From Bacteroidia bacterium (GTDB lineage: Bacteria; Bacteroidota; Bacteroidia; Flavobacteriales; Flavobacteriaceae), in assembly GCA_030431085.1 (NCBI GenBank), contig JAUIJW010000108.1:1-7705 (forward strand): a DNA stretch of 7,705 nt, read 5' to 3'. The notes below the pieces were generated by a model. It was not told the DNA's origin. It made no database searches and was given only the letters and a program-made list of their open reading frames with translations. Shown here piece after piece: positions 1 to 6,083 of this stretch. How positions within the stretch are numbered: the stretch's first letter is position 1; each line of letters begins with the position of its first letter. The position numbers and the translations under genes are program-made.

Positions 1-899
1 ATAAGCACCAGTAATGCAGTAATCATATTAATACCTGCAATAATGATCATGATACCTATAATAACAGCCACATTAGTATCAAACAAACTTAACCATTCAA
101 AAATGGCTGGAAACATTTCTGCAATAGTATAAGCATTTAAGGTTGAATCTATGGCGTTATAAACGTGATAACCAGTTTCTTTGAGTTGATCGAAATCATT
201 AACAAATACCTCAAAACCACCTATGTCATCTTTACTCCATTTATTTATGCGTTGAATATGTGTAATATCTCCAATGATATAGCTTTCATCAAATTCATTA
301 AATCCTGTATTAAAGACACCACAAACTGTAAACTTTCTTGAGTTAGGGATTTTATTGGGGTCATTTTTCACAAAAAACATATGAAACTCATCTCCAGTGT
401 TTAAACCTAACCTATTAGCAGTTGTTTGAGAAATTAATACTTGGTTAGAAGCTTTATCTCCAAATTTTGGAAAGTCTCCACTTACCAAATATTCCTTAAA
501 AAAATCAAAACGATATTGTTGATCTACGCCTTTTAAAATTATGCCTTCAAACTCAGTAGGTGTTCTTATTATTCCTGCTTTTGTAGCAAATACTTGTACA
601 CTTTTGATATTATCAACACCATTAAAATTTGGATAGAAATTTTGGTTCTTCGATATAGGTACTACCGTAATTTTTGAGTTGTTACCATCGTAATTACTAA
701 TTTGTATATCACCATTAAACCCAGATATTTTTTGTTTAATTTTTTTTTGTAAGCCAATACTAGTTGCTACGGTAAACAGCATCACCACAACACCAATAGC
801 GATGGCCACAATTGATATTTTTATAATAGGCGACGAAACACTACTTTTGTGTTTCTTGGAAGCTATAATGCGCTTTGCTATAAATAATTCGTAATTCAA
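1..899 (-). CDS. FtsX/LolC/E-family ABC transporter permease, partial (C-terminus missing)
   Basis: This is the membrane subunit of an ABC transporter of the FtsX/MacB/LolCE class, which couples a cytoplasmic ATPase to work on lipoproteins or envelope substrates. The frame is open for 299 codons to the window edge. I see a short cytoplasmic start (NYELFIAKRIIASKK), a first membrane helix at about residues 24-50, then a large periplasmic MacB_PCD-like domain with the family-typical GVFNTGFNEFDESYIIGD stretch (194-211). A second helix begins near 277 (NVAVIIGIMIIIAGINM). Roughly the last 100 residues, with the remaining helices, are outside the window. No ATG lies in frame near the start. TTG at 899-897 puts the start exactly where related proteins begin, so I chose it. 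The ATPase partner is not in the window. LolC/E-like is my best guess; a more general FtsX-type exporter is possible. Confidence 0.87.
   Translation of the reverse strand, partial: MNYELFIAKRIIASKKHKSSVSSPIIKISIVAIAIGVVVMLFTVATSIGLQKKIKQKISGFNGDIQISNYDGNNSKITVVPISKNQNFYPNFNGVDNIKSVQVFATKAGIIRTPTEFEGIILKGVDQQYRFDFFKEYLVSGDFPKFGDKASNQVLISQTTANRLGLNTGDEFHMFFVKNDPNKIPNSRKFTVCGVFNTGFNEFDESYIIGDITHIQRINKWSKDDIGGFEVFVNDFDQLKETGYHVYNAIDSTLNAYTIAEMFPAIFEWLSLFDTNVAVIIGIMIIIAGINMITALLVL
740..748 (-). repeat. Nine-base A homopolymer inside the permease gene
   Basis: A run of nine T on the + strand reads as nine A in the permease coding strand, across codons 51-54 (Gln-Lys-Lys-Ile) just after the first membrane helix. 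The frame is intact as given. A one-base slip here would stop the protein early. The run may simply reflect Lys codons in an AT-rich genome. Confidence 0.9.
842..849 (+). promoter_or_regulatory. Possible -7 box (TAnnTTTG) for namZ
   Basis: TACTTTTG matches the Bacteroidota -7 consensus TAnnTTTG exactly. It would give a leader of about 50 nt before the ATG at 909. The nearest upstream TTG (812-814) is 27 bases away, longer than the usual spacing of about 17-23, so the -33 half is unsupported. The box lies inside the divergent permease gene. A chance match is quite possible. Confidence 0.22.
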
Positions 900-908
900 T
901 GCTATAAA

Positions 909-2099
909 ATGATGAGCATCAAAAATACATATTTCTTTTTTGTGAAAAAGCCTCTAATCTTAATTTTAATTTTTTCTTTTGCTACATGTTTTGCGCAACA
1001 AGATATTGTTCCTGCAGCTAACAGAACTGCGCTCTACCTCCCTTTATTAAAGCATAAAAAAATAACATTGGTAGCCAATCAAACTAGCGTTATTTTTAAA
1101 AATGACAAGCAATATAGCCATGTAGTAGACTCTTTATTGCAACATGACATCAATATCGTTAAGGTTTTTGCACCAGAACATGGCTTTAGAGGTAAGGCCG
1201 ATGCCGGTGAACATGTTAAAAATGATACCGATAAAAAAACTGGATTACCTTTAATTTCCCTTTATGGAAAAAATAAAAAACCACAGCCTGAAGTTTTAAA
1301 GGGCATAGATTTAGTTGTGTTTGATATACAGGATGTAGGCGTTAGATTTTATACCTATATTTCTACATTAACCTATATAATGGAAGCCTGTGCCGAGCAG
1401 AATATACCTGTAATAGTTTTAGACAGACCTAACCCAAATGGACACTATATTGACGGCCCTACTTTAGAAAAAAAACATCAATCGTTTGTAGGAATGCACC
1501 CTATCCCATTGGTTTATGGAATGACCATAGGTGAATACGCTAATATGGTGAATGGAGAAGCATGGCTAAAAAATAATATTAAATGTGACCTCACGGTTAT
1601 ACCACTTAAAAACTACAGCCATTCGAAGACTTATAGCTTACCTATTAGACCTTCGCCTAACTTGCCCAACGATAAGTCGATCAATTTATACGCTAGCCTA
1701 GGTTTTTTTGAAGGCACCATTATTAATGCAGGTAGAGGTACAGATTATCAGTTTCAACGTTATGGTGCTCCATTTTTTCCAAAAACAGCATTTTCATACA
1801 CTCCAAAGCCCAATTTTGGGTCGAAAAAACCTAAATTCAATGGTGAGCTATGTTATGGAATAGATTTAAGTAATACCCCTTTTTTAAATCAGGTTAATAT
1901 TGAATGGTTGGTAGATGCTTATCACAAAACACCAAAAGATCAAGATTTTTTTGGTAAAACATTTACCATTCATGCCGGCACAGAAAAGCTACAACAGCAA
2001 TTAGAGTCTGGTGTTTCGCCTAAAAACATCAGGGCATCATGGCAAAAGGATATTAATCAATTTAAGAAAATAAGGTCTAAATATTTAATCTATCTATAG
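909..2099 (+). CDS. namZ: Exo-beta-N-acetylmuramidase, NamZ family (GH171, formerly DUF1343)
   Basis: Family members (B. subtilis NamZ/YbbC, Tannerella forsythia NamZ) remove MurNAc from the non-reducing end of peptidoglycan fragments. Family landmarks seen: LVANQTSV (54-61), VFAPEHGFRGKADAGE (86-101) with the conserved Glu90 in the region of the proposed catalytic glutamate, DIQDVGVRFYTY (139-150), LDRPNPNG (171-178), RPSPNLP (247-253), a GTIINAGRGTDYQFQ-like stretch (269-283), and the usual end near KYLIYL. Length (396 aa) is normal and no disruption is seen. An N-terminal signal peptide ends near FATCFAQ-Q (residues 24-31), so the enzyme is exported and probably periplasmic. Start: ATG at 909 gives 11 extra residues before the Lys-Lys of the signal peptide. 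GTG at 942 would give a more typical leader (MKKPLILILIF) and leave 42 bp to the divergent permease. It converges on the GH20-containing operon, which suggests joint glycan trimming, but that is inference. Confidence 0.93.
   Translation: MMSIKNTYFFFVKKPLILILIFSFATCFAQQDIVPAANRTALYLPLLKHKKITLVANQTSVIFKNDKQYSHVVDSLLQHDINIVKVFAPEHGFRGKADAGEHVKNDTDKKTGLPLISLYGKNKKPQPEVLKGIDLVVFDIQDVGVRFYTYISTLTYIMEACAEQNIPVIVLDRPNPNGHYIDGPTLEKKHQSFVGMHPIPLVYGMTIGEYANMVNGEAWLKNNIKCDLTVIPLKNYSHSKTYSLPIRPSPNLPNDKSINLYASLGFFEGTIINAGRGTDYQFQRYGAPFFPKTAFSYTPKPNFGSKKPKFNGELCYGIDLSNTPFLNQVNIEWLVDAYHKTPKDQDFFGKTFTIHAGTEKLQQQLESGVSPKNIRASWQKDINQFKKIRSKYLIYL
920..927 (-). promoter_or_regulatory. Possible -7 box (TAnnTTTG) for the permease gene
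   Basis: On the - strand TATTTTTG matches TAnnTTTG exactly. It lies about 20 bases upstream of the proposed TTG start at 899, which fits a short leader. I see no TTG -33 element at the usual distance. If real, the box sits within the first codons of namZ as read from ATG 909, or upstream of namZ if its start is GTG 942. Confidence 0.3.
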
Positions 2100-2609
2100 C
2101 TATTTAATTCGTTTTCCTTGTGTGGTAAACGATAGACCTTGTTGACCAGAAGTCGAAATCATTATTGCTTCAAAAAGCGGATCATTTACTCCTTTCACAG
2201 TGCTCCATTGAAATAAGAAATTAGCACCTGTACCTCCCTCCTGATCTACTTCATCTATTACAATTTCTACTGTTTCCATTGGTTTTAAATAAATAGATTT
2301 CGAAAAATAATTTCTAATTAAATTGCCCTTCGTATCATAATAATCTGCCCGATCTACATATATAGTATCTTTTAAACTGGTATTTCTCATGCTAATGGTA
2401 GCGGTAAGATCATGTTTTACATGTTCTGTAAGACTATAAATTTGCGAATAAACTGACAGATAAGTTTCGCCTTGTTGCAATGAGTCTAGCATTGATTTAT
2501 TGGCCAATCTACCTTCCCAGTTCACAGGGTCTAAAGAGCTTACTTCCTCCTCTTTTTTACAACAAAAAAGAGTAAAGCTTACCATTAAAATAACAATCCA
2601 ATTTTTCAT
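2100..2609 (-). CDS. DUF3124-family lipoprotein, probably surface-exposed
   Basis: A 169-aa lipoprotein of unknown function that resembles DUF3124 proteins. The N-terminus is a lipoprotein signal: MKNW, a hydrophobic stretch (5-15), then LFCC, with Cys17 the likely lipidated residue (Cys16 possible; the lipobox is imperfect). Directly after it comes KKEEE (18-22). This resembles the K-(D/E)2 type lipoprotein export signal described in Capnocytophaga, which sends lipoproteins to the cell surface. DUF3124-like stretches are SVYSQIY (52-58), TATISMRNT (69-77), DYYDTKGNLIRNY (89-101), GGTGANFLFQW (125-135) and EAIMISTSGQQGLSF (147-161). It is the last gene of the apparent operon, 12 bp after the GH20 gene, with no Shine-Dalgarno sequence in the gap. 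Its stop codon touches the namZ stop codon. The family call is from remembered conserved motifs; the molecular role is unknown. Confidence 0.85.
   Translation of the reverse strand: MKNWIVILMVSFTLFCCKKEEEVSSLDPVNWEGRLANKSMLDSLQQGETYLSVYSQIYSLTEHVKHDLTATISMRNTSLKDTIYVDRADYYDTKGNLIRNYFSKSIYLKPMETVEIVIDEVDQEGGTGANFLFQWSTVKGVNDPLFEAIMISTSGQQGLSFTTQGKRIK
2109..2132. other. Inverted repeat just past the namZ stop codon
   Basis: TCGTTT (2109-2114) pairs with AAACGA (2127-2132). Inside it CC (2116-2117) pairs with GG (2124-2125) across a T-T mismatch, leaving a six-base loop TTGTGT. The stem starts 10 bases after the namZ stop and lies within the last codons of the convergent DUF3124 gene. No T-run follows on either strand, so it is not a standard intrinsic terminator. 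It could stabilise or end the namZ mRNA, or be chance. Confidence 0.35.
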
Positions 2610-2621
2610 TGTTGTAAGTTT

Positions 2622-4532
2622 TTATTCTTCAAACAAATCCTCTACACTAAATTTCTTTTTTCCTTTTCTTTGGTCTAATTCCGTTTTATTAATTATCAAT
2701 TCTCTCCCTATGGGCTTATCATTTATATAGGTACCAGCTCTTAAAGCATATTTACCAACAGGTAATTCGAAAGGCTCTTCATATTTTATTCCAAATTTTA
2801 CTGGATAAGTATTGTTAATCGTATAGTAAATTTCTGTATTAGGAATTGAATTATTCAAGCTGCACATCAATTTACCATCCTCTTCATACACATTTACAAT
2901 AGGGTCGTAAATTGCTTTTGAAATATTATCATTAACCGCCTCGAATCGGTTAATATGAGTTATGGCTCGTGTTACAAAGCTATCCCAATTTTTATGTGAT
3001 TTAGGACTCCAAACCGACTCTGCAATAGCCAATGCTCTTGGGTATGTCATATAAAAGGCAAAAGGCATAGTCGTTACCATCTCTGTCCATAAATTGGCTT
3101 GCCCTCCTAAAATATACTTATCGTCTACCTCCTCTGGTACAGGCTCGAAACTATAAGATTTTTCTAGGCTTAAATCGGCGTAAATTATATTTTCTACACT
3201 ATGGTCGCCTTGAGTATAATCAAGATAAGCAAATGTTGTAGGCGACATTACAACTTTATGACCTTGTTTCGCAGCCTCTACACCGCCTTTCATACCTCTC
3301 CAACTCATCACCGCTGCTCCATCTGCCAATCCACCATAAAGAATCTCATCCCACCCAATCATTTTCTTGCCTTTCTTTTCAATAATTTTTGCCACTCGCT
3401 TTACAAAATAGCTCTGTAATTCATGGCTATCTTTTATTTTATGCTTTTTCATAAATTTCTGAACTTCAGGATCTTCTTCCCAAAACCCATGATAGCACTC
3501 ATCTCCACCCATATGAATATACTCTCCTGGAAACAATTCTGCTACTTCTGCAAAAACTTTATCTACAAAATCGTACACTTTTTCATCAGCCGGATTTAAT
3601 GTGTTTTCAATCAACATTTTAAATTTACCATTGCCATACCACTCCGAAAATTTAGCCCCAGGATTTACAAATTTTGGTTCTTTTTTAGTAGATAATTCTG
3701 GATATGCTGCTAAGGCTGCCATACTGTGCCCTGGAAAATCTATTTCTGGTACTATAGTAATATTTCTTTCGGCAGCATATTGTATCACCTCTTTAATTTG
3801 CTCTTGCGTATAAAAACCACCTTCTGTTGGCTTTTCACCAGGTGCAGGAGGTAATCTATCTTCACCAAATTTACCATGTCTAGGCACTCTCCAAGCGCCA
3901 ACTTCTGTAAGTTTTGGTAACGATTTTATCTCAATTCTCCAACCTTCATCGTCTGTTAAATGCCAATGAAATACATTAAACTTATACTGAGACATCTTGT
4001 CTAGATATTGTTTAACCTCTTCAACTGTAAAAAAATGACGGCTAACATCAAGCATTAAACCTCTCCATTCAAACCTAGGATAATCCTTAATCGTCATGCC
4101 GGCTATAGTTACAGGTAATTTCTTACCTCCTTCTTGCTCAAATCCTGCAGGTAGCAATTGCCTAATGGTTTGAAATGCATTAAATACCCCAGCTGGCTCA
4201 TTAGCCTCTATCTTTATTAATTGCGGCTTTATCTCTAAAATGTAGCCTTCTTTGCCCAACTCATTTTTAGTGTTTTGGGTTAAATCTATTTGCAAAGAAT
4301 TTTCAGAATTGCCTTCAACAATACCTGCCTTAGACAGAATAGTCTTAAAATTATTTACATACTCCAACAGCTCCTTATCTTTTGAATTCACTTTATAGGT
4401 TAGGGTACTTTTTAATTCAAAATGTTGCTGGGTATTCTTTACCTCTACTGGAATTGGAATGATACTATTTTGTGCAAAACTACTACCATACGCACTTATA
4501 GTAAAAGCTAAAAATAAAATGTGTTTAATCAT
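2622..4532 (-). CDS. GH20 beta-N-acetylhexosaminidase, exported
   Basis: Exo-acting glycosidase that removes terminal beta-linked GlcNAc or GalNAc by substrate-assisted catalysis. Order: signal peptide (1-20, SYGSSFA-type cut before Gln21; residues read SAYGSSFAQ), GH20b N-terminal domain (about 22-150, ending in LPVTIAGMTIKDYPRF), GH20 barrel (about 153-510), and a C-terminal hexosaminidase-associated beta domain (about 545-612). Barrel landmarks: FEWRGLMLDVSRHF (154-167, Arg157), FNVFHWHLTDDEGWR (185-199), PEIDFPGHS (262-270), HMGGDEC (340-346) with the catalytic Asp344-Glu345 pair, WDEI (394-397), SWRG (410-413) and NLWTE (480-484). All key residues are present and the 636-aa length is normal. 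The tail after 617 is lysine-rich then acidic, with no type IX secretion domain evident, so I expect a periplasmic enzyme. An in-frame TAG directly precedes the ATG, fixing the start. It lies 43 bp after the decarboxylase gene and 12 bp before the DUF3124 gene. Substrate (peptidoglycan, chitin or glycoprotein fragments) cannot be told from sequence. Confidence 0.96.
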   Translation of the reverse strand: MIKHILFLAFTISAYGSSFAQNSIIPIPVEVKNTQQHFELKSTLTYKVNSKDKELLEYVNNFKTILSKAGIVEGNSENSLQIDLTQNTKNELGKEGYILEIKPQLIKIEANEPAGVFNAFQTIRQLLPAGFEQEGGKKLPVTIAGMTIKDYPRFEWRGLMLDVSRHFFTVEEVKQYLDKMSQYKFNVFHWHLTDDEGWRIEIKSLPKLTEVGAWRVPRHGKFGEDRLPPAPGEKPTEGGFYTQEQIKEVIQYAAERNITIVPEIDFPGHSMAALAAYPELSTKKEPKFVNPGAKFSEWYGNGKFKMLIENTLNPADEKVYDFVDKVFAEVAELFPGEYIHMGGDECYHGFWEEDPEVQKFMKKHKIKDSHELQSYFVKRVAKIIEKKGKKMIGWDEILYGGLADGAAVMSWRGMKGGVEAAKQGHKVVMSPTTFAYLDYTQGDHSVENIIYADLSLEKSYSFEPVPEEVDDKYILGGQANLWTEMVTTMPFAFYMTYPRALAIAESVWSPKSHKNWDSFVTRAITHINRFEAVNDNISKAIYDPIVNVYEEDGKLMCSLNNSIPNTEIYYTINNTYPVKFGIKYEEPFELPVGKYALRAGTYINDKPIGRELIINKTELDQRKGKKKFSVEDLFEE

Positions 4533-4575
4533 CTAATTAGGATATTTTTGTTTTTGGGAGTTAAAAATAATAGTT

Positions 4576-5994
4576 TTATATCAATCTTTTAGCGATATCT
4601 TGGATTAATTGCCAAGCCATATCTACATGTTGCTGTTCTACATAAGTTTTGCCAATAACCATTCTTAATATGTACTTTTGATTAACTGTGGTATGCGTTA
4701 AATACACCTTACCAGATTGATTTAATTGCGTATTAAGTTCTCGATTTAAATCATTTAATTGATCTAAGCTTAACTTATTTTGTACACATCTGAAAGTAAT
4801 CATATTAAAATGTGTAGGCATTACCATTTCAAAATTTCCATGATTTTCTATTTTTATTGCAAGATCTTTAGCCATTTTAATATGATGTCTTAACCTTTCT
4901 TTTAACCCATTTTCACCAAAAGATCTCATCACAAACCACAATTTCAAAGCTCTAAATCGCCTACCCAACGGCACGCCCCAATCTCTATAATTATTAATTT
5001 GAAGATGATCAACATTGGTTTTTAAATATTCTGGCATGATCTCAAATGTCTTAATTAAAGCTTGCTTATCTTTAACAAAATAGACCGAGCAATCGAAATT
5101 AGTAAACATCCACTTATGGGGGTTAAATACAAATGTATCGACAGCTTCTATGCCTTTAACCATATCTCGATACTCTTCTAACAATAGTGCTGTACCAGCA
5201 AAAGCAGCATCAACATGCAACCAGATATCATACCGTTGGCAAATTTTAGAAATTTCAAACAAAGGGTCTATTGCCGTTGTACCTGTGGTCCCTAGTGTAG
5301 CTACTACGCATAGAGGTACTTTATTCTGCTTCAAATCGGCTAGTATGGCAGCTTCTAGATTTTTGGTATCCATTGCCAAATGCTCATCCACCAGAATTTT
5401 AACTAGATTATCACTCCCAATTCCAGCAATTTTTACTGCTTTTTCTATAGATGAATGTGTTTCTTGCGAACAATAAATTCTTAGTTCCTCATTATTTTGA
5501 AATCCCTTACGATTAATTTGAAAATTTGAACACTTTTCTCTAGCCGTTAAAATTGAAGCCAATGTGGCTGTTGAAGCAGTGTCTTGTATAACGCCATCCC
5601 AATTAAGGGGTAAATTCATCATCTGCTTTAACCAATTCATCATTTTTTCTTCAAGTTCTGCAGCGGCAGGAGAAGTATCCCAAATCATACATTGAGCCCC
5701 TAAAGTAGCCGTTAACATTTCTGCCAGTACCGATGGATAGCTACTATTACCCGAAAAATAGGCATGAAAATTAGGATGCTGCCAATGGGTAATACCTGGC
5801 AATATTTTAGCCTCAAAATCTTGAAAAATAGTAGCCATATCTTCTGGTTCCTTGGGAGCTACTGGTGCAATAGAATTATAAACCTCTCTTGGTGTTACAG
5901 TGCTTTTTACGGGGTATTGCTCTATGTTCGACAGGTAATCAGCCATCCAATCTACCATTAAATGGGCGTGCTGTCTAAATTCATCTATATTCAT
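4576..5994 (-). CDS. PLP-dependent aromatic-L-amino-acid decarboxylase-like enzyme (group II)
   Basis: Cytoplasmic pyridoxal-phosphate enzyme, probably decarboxylating an aromatic amino acid (Tyr, Phe, Trp or hydroxylated forms) to its amine. It aligns by eye with animal AADC along its whole length (472 versus about 480 aa), including the start (MNIDEFRQHA against MNASEFRRRG), which supports this ATG. Seen: THWQHPNFHAYF (69-80), WDTSPAAAELE (105-115), QETHSSIEKA (177-186, His180 stacking on PLP), HVDAAFAG (260-267, Asp262), NPHKW (291-295, Lys294 forming the Schiff base), and PEYLK (321-325) with the catalytic-loop Tyr323. That Tyr favours decarboxylase over aldehyde-synthase activity. Gly344 in PLGRRFRALKLW matches animal AADC and plant tryptophan decarboxylases, whereas plant tyrosine decarboxylases have Ser. 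Odd point: after AYF the usual Pro-Thr/Ser is Ser81-Gly82. It is the first gene of the apparent operon. No amino acid/amine antiporter is visible nearby. Exact substrate unknown. Confidence 0.93.
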   Translation of the reverse strand: MNIDEFRQHAHLMVDWMADYLSNIEQYPVKSTVTPREVYNSIAPVAPKEPEDMATIFQDFEAKILPGITHWQHPNFHAYFSGNSSYPSVLAEMLTATLGAQCMIWDTSPAAAELEEKMMNWLKQMMNLPLNWDGVIQDTASTATLASILTAREKCSNFQINRKGFQNNEELRIYCSQETHSSIEKAVKIAGIGSDNLVKILVDEHLAMDTKNLEAAILADLKQNKVPLCVVATLGTTGTTAIDPLFEISKICQRYDIWLHVDAAFAGTALLLEEYRDMVKGIEAVDTFVFNPHKWMFTNFDCSVYFVKDKQALIKTFEIMPEYLKTNVDHLQINNYRDWGVPLGRRFRALKLWFVMRSFGENGLKERLRHHIKMAKDLAIKIENHGNFEMVMPTHFNMITFRCVQNKLSLDQLNDLNRELNTQLNQSGKVYLTHTTVNQKYILRMVIGKTYVEQQHVDMAWQLIQDIAKRLI

Positions 5995-6083
5995 AAAACT
6001 AAAGTAATGAAATCTTCTAAATTGGTGTAAAAAGAAATTTTGCTTTAAATTGCCACATCAATCATAATATTTGTTTGTTCTAG
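5995..6083. promoter_or_regulatory. Divergent promoter region between decarboxylase operon and histidine kinase
   Basis: This 89-bp AT-rich gap is the only place where promoters for both the leftward operon and the rightward kinase gene could lie outside coding sequence. I find no perfect promoter. On the + strand TTG (6050-6052), 17 bases, then TTTGTTTG (6070-6077) is one base off TAnnTTTG but very close to the ATG. On the - strand TATGATTG (6066-6059) and TACTTTAG (6006-5999) are each one base off, with no matching TTG. No convincing operator palindrome is seen. Confidence 0.45.

Noticed and set aside
2078..2087. Ten-base palindrome TAAATATTTA near the end of namZ, considered as a terminator for the leftward operon
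   Set aside because: The stem is all A/T, has no loop room and no T-run after it, and it lies in coding sequence.
2500..2730. Open + strand frame of 76 codons across the DUF3124/GH20 junction
   Set aside because: It is antisense to two well-supported genes, has no family resemblance and reads as low-complexity Ser/Phe-rich translation.
3201..3813. Two open + strand frames inside the GH20 gene (3201-3419 and 3601-3813)
   Set aside because: Both lie wholly antisense to the conserved catalytic domain and show no recognisable protein features.
4543..4550. Perfect TAnnTTTG (TATTTTTG) on the + strand between the GH20 and decarboxylase genes
   Set aside because: It points antisense to the operon with no gene ahead of it on that strand, and such matches are expected by chance in AT-rich DNA.
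5150..5961. Two open + strand frames inside the decarboxylase gene (5150-5476 and 5764-5961)
   Set aside because: They are shadows of a strongly conserved gene on the other strand, with no start signal or family match.
4576..5994. Amino acid decarboxylase acid-resistance system
   Set aside because: No amino acid/amine antiporter is visible in the window, and the sequence resembles AADC, not glutamate or arginine decarboxylases used in acid resistance.
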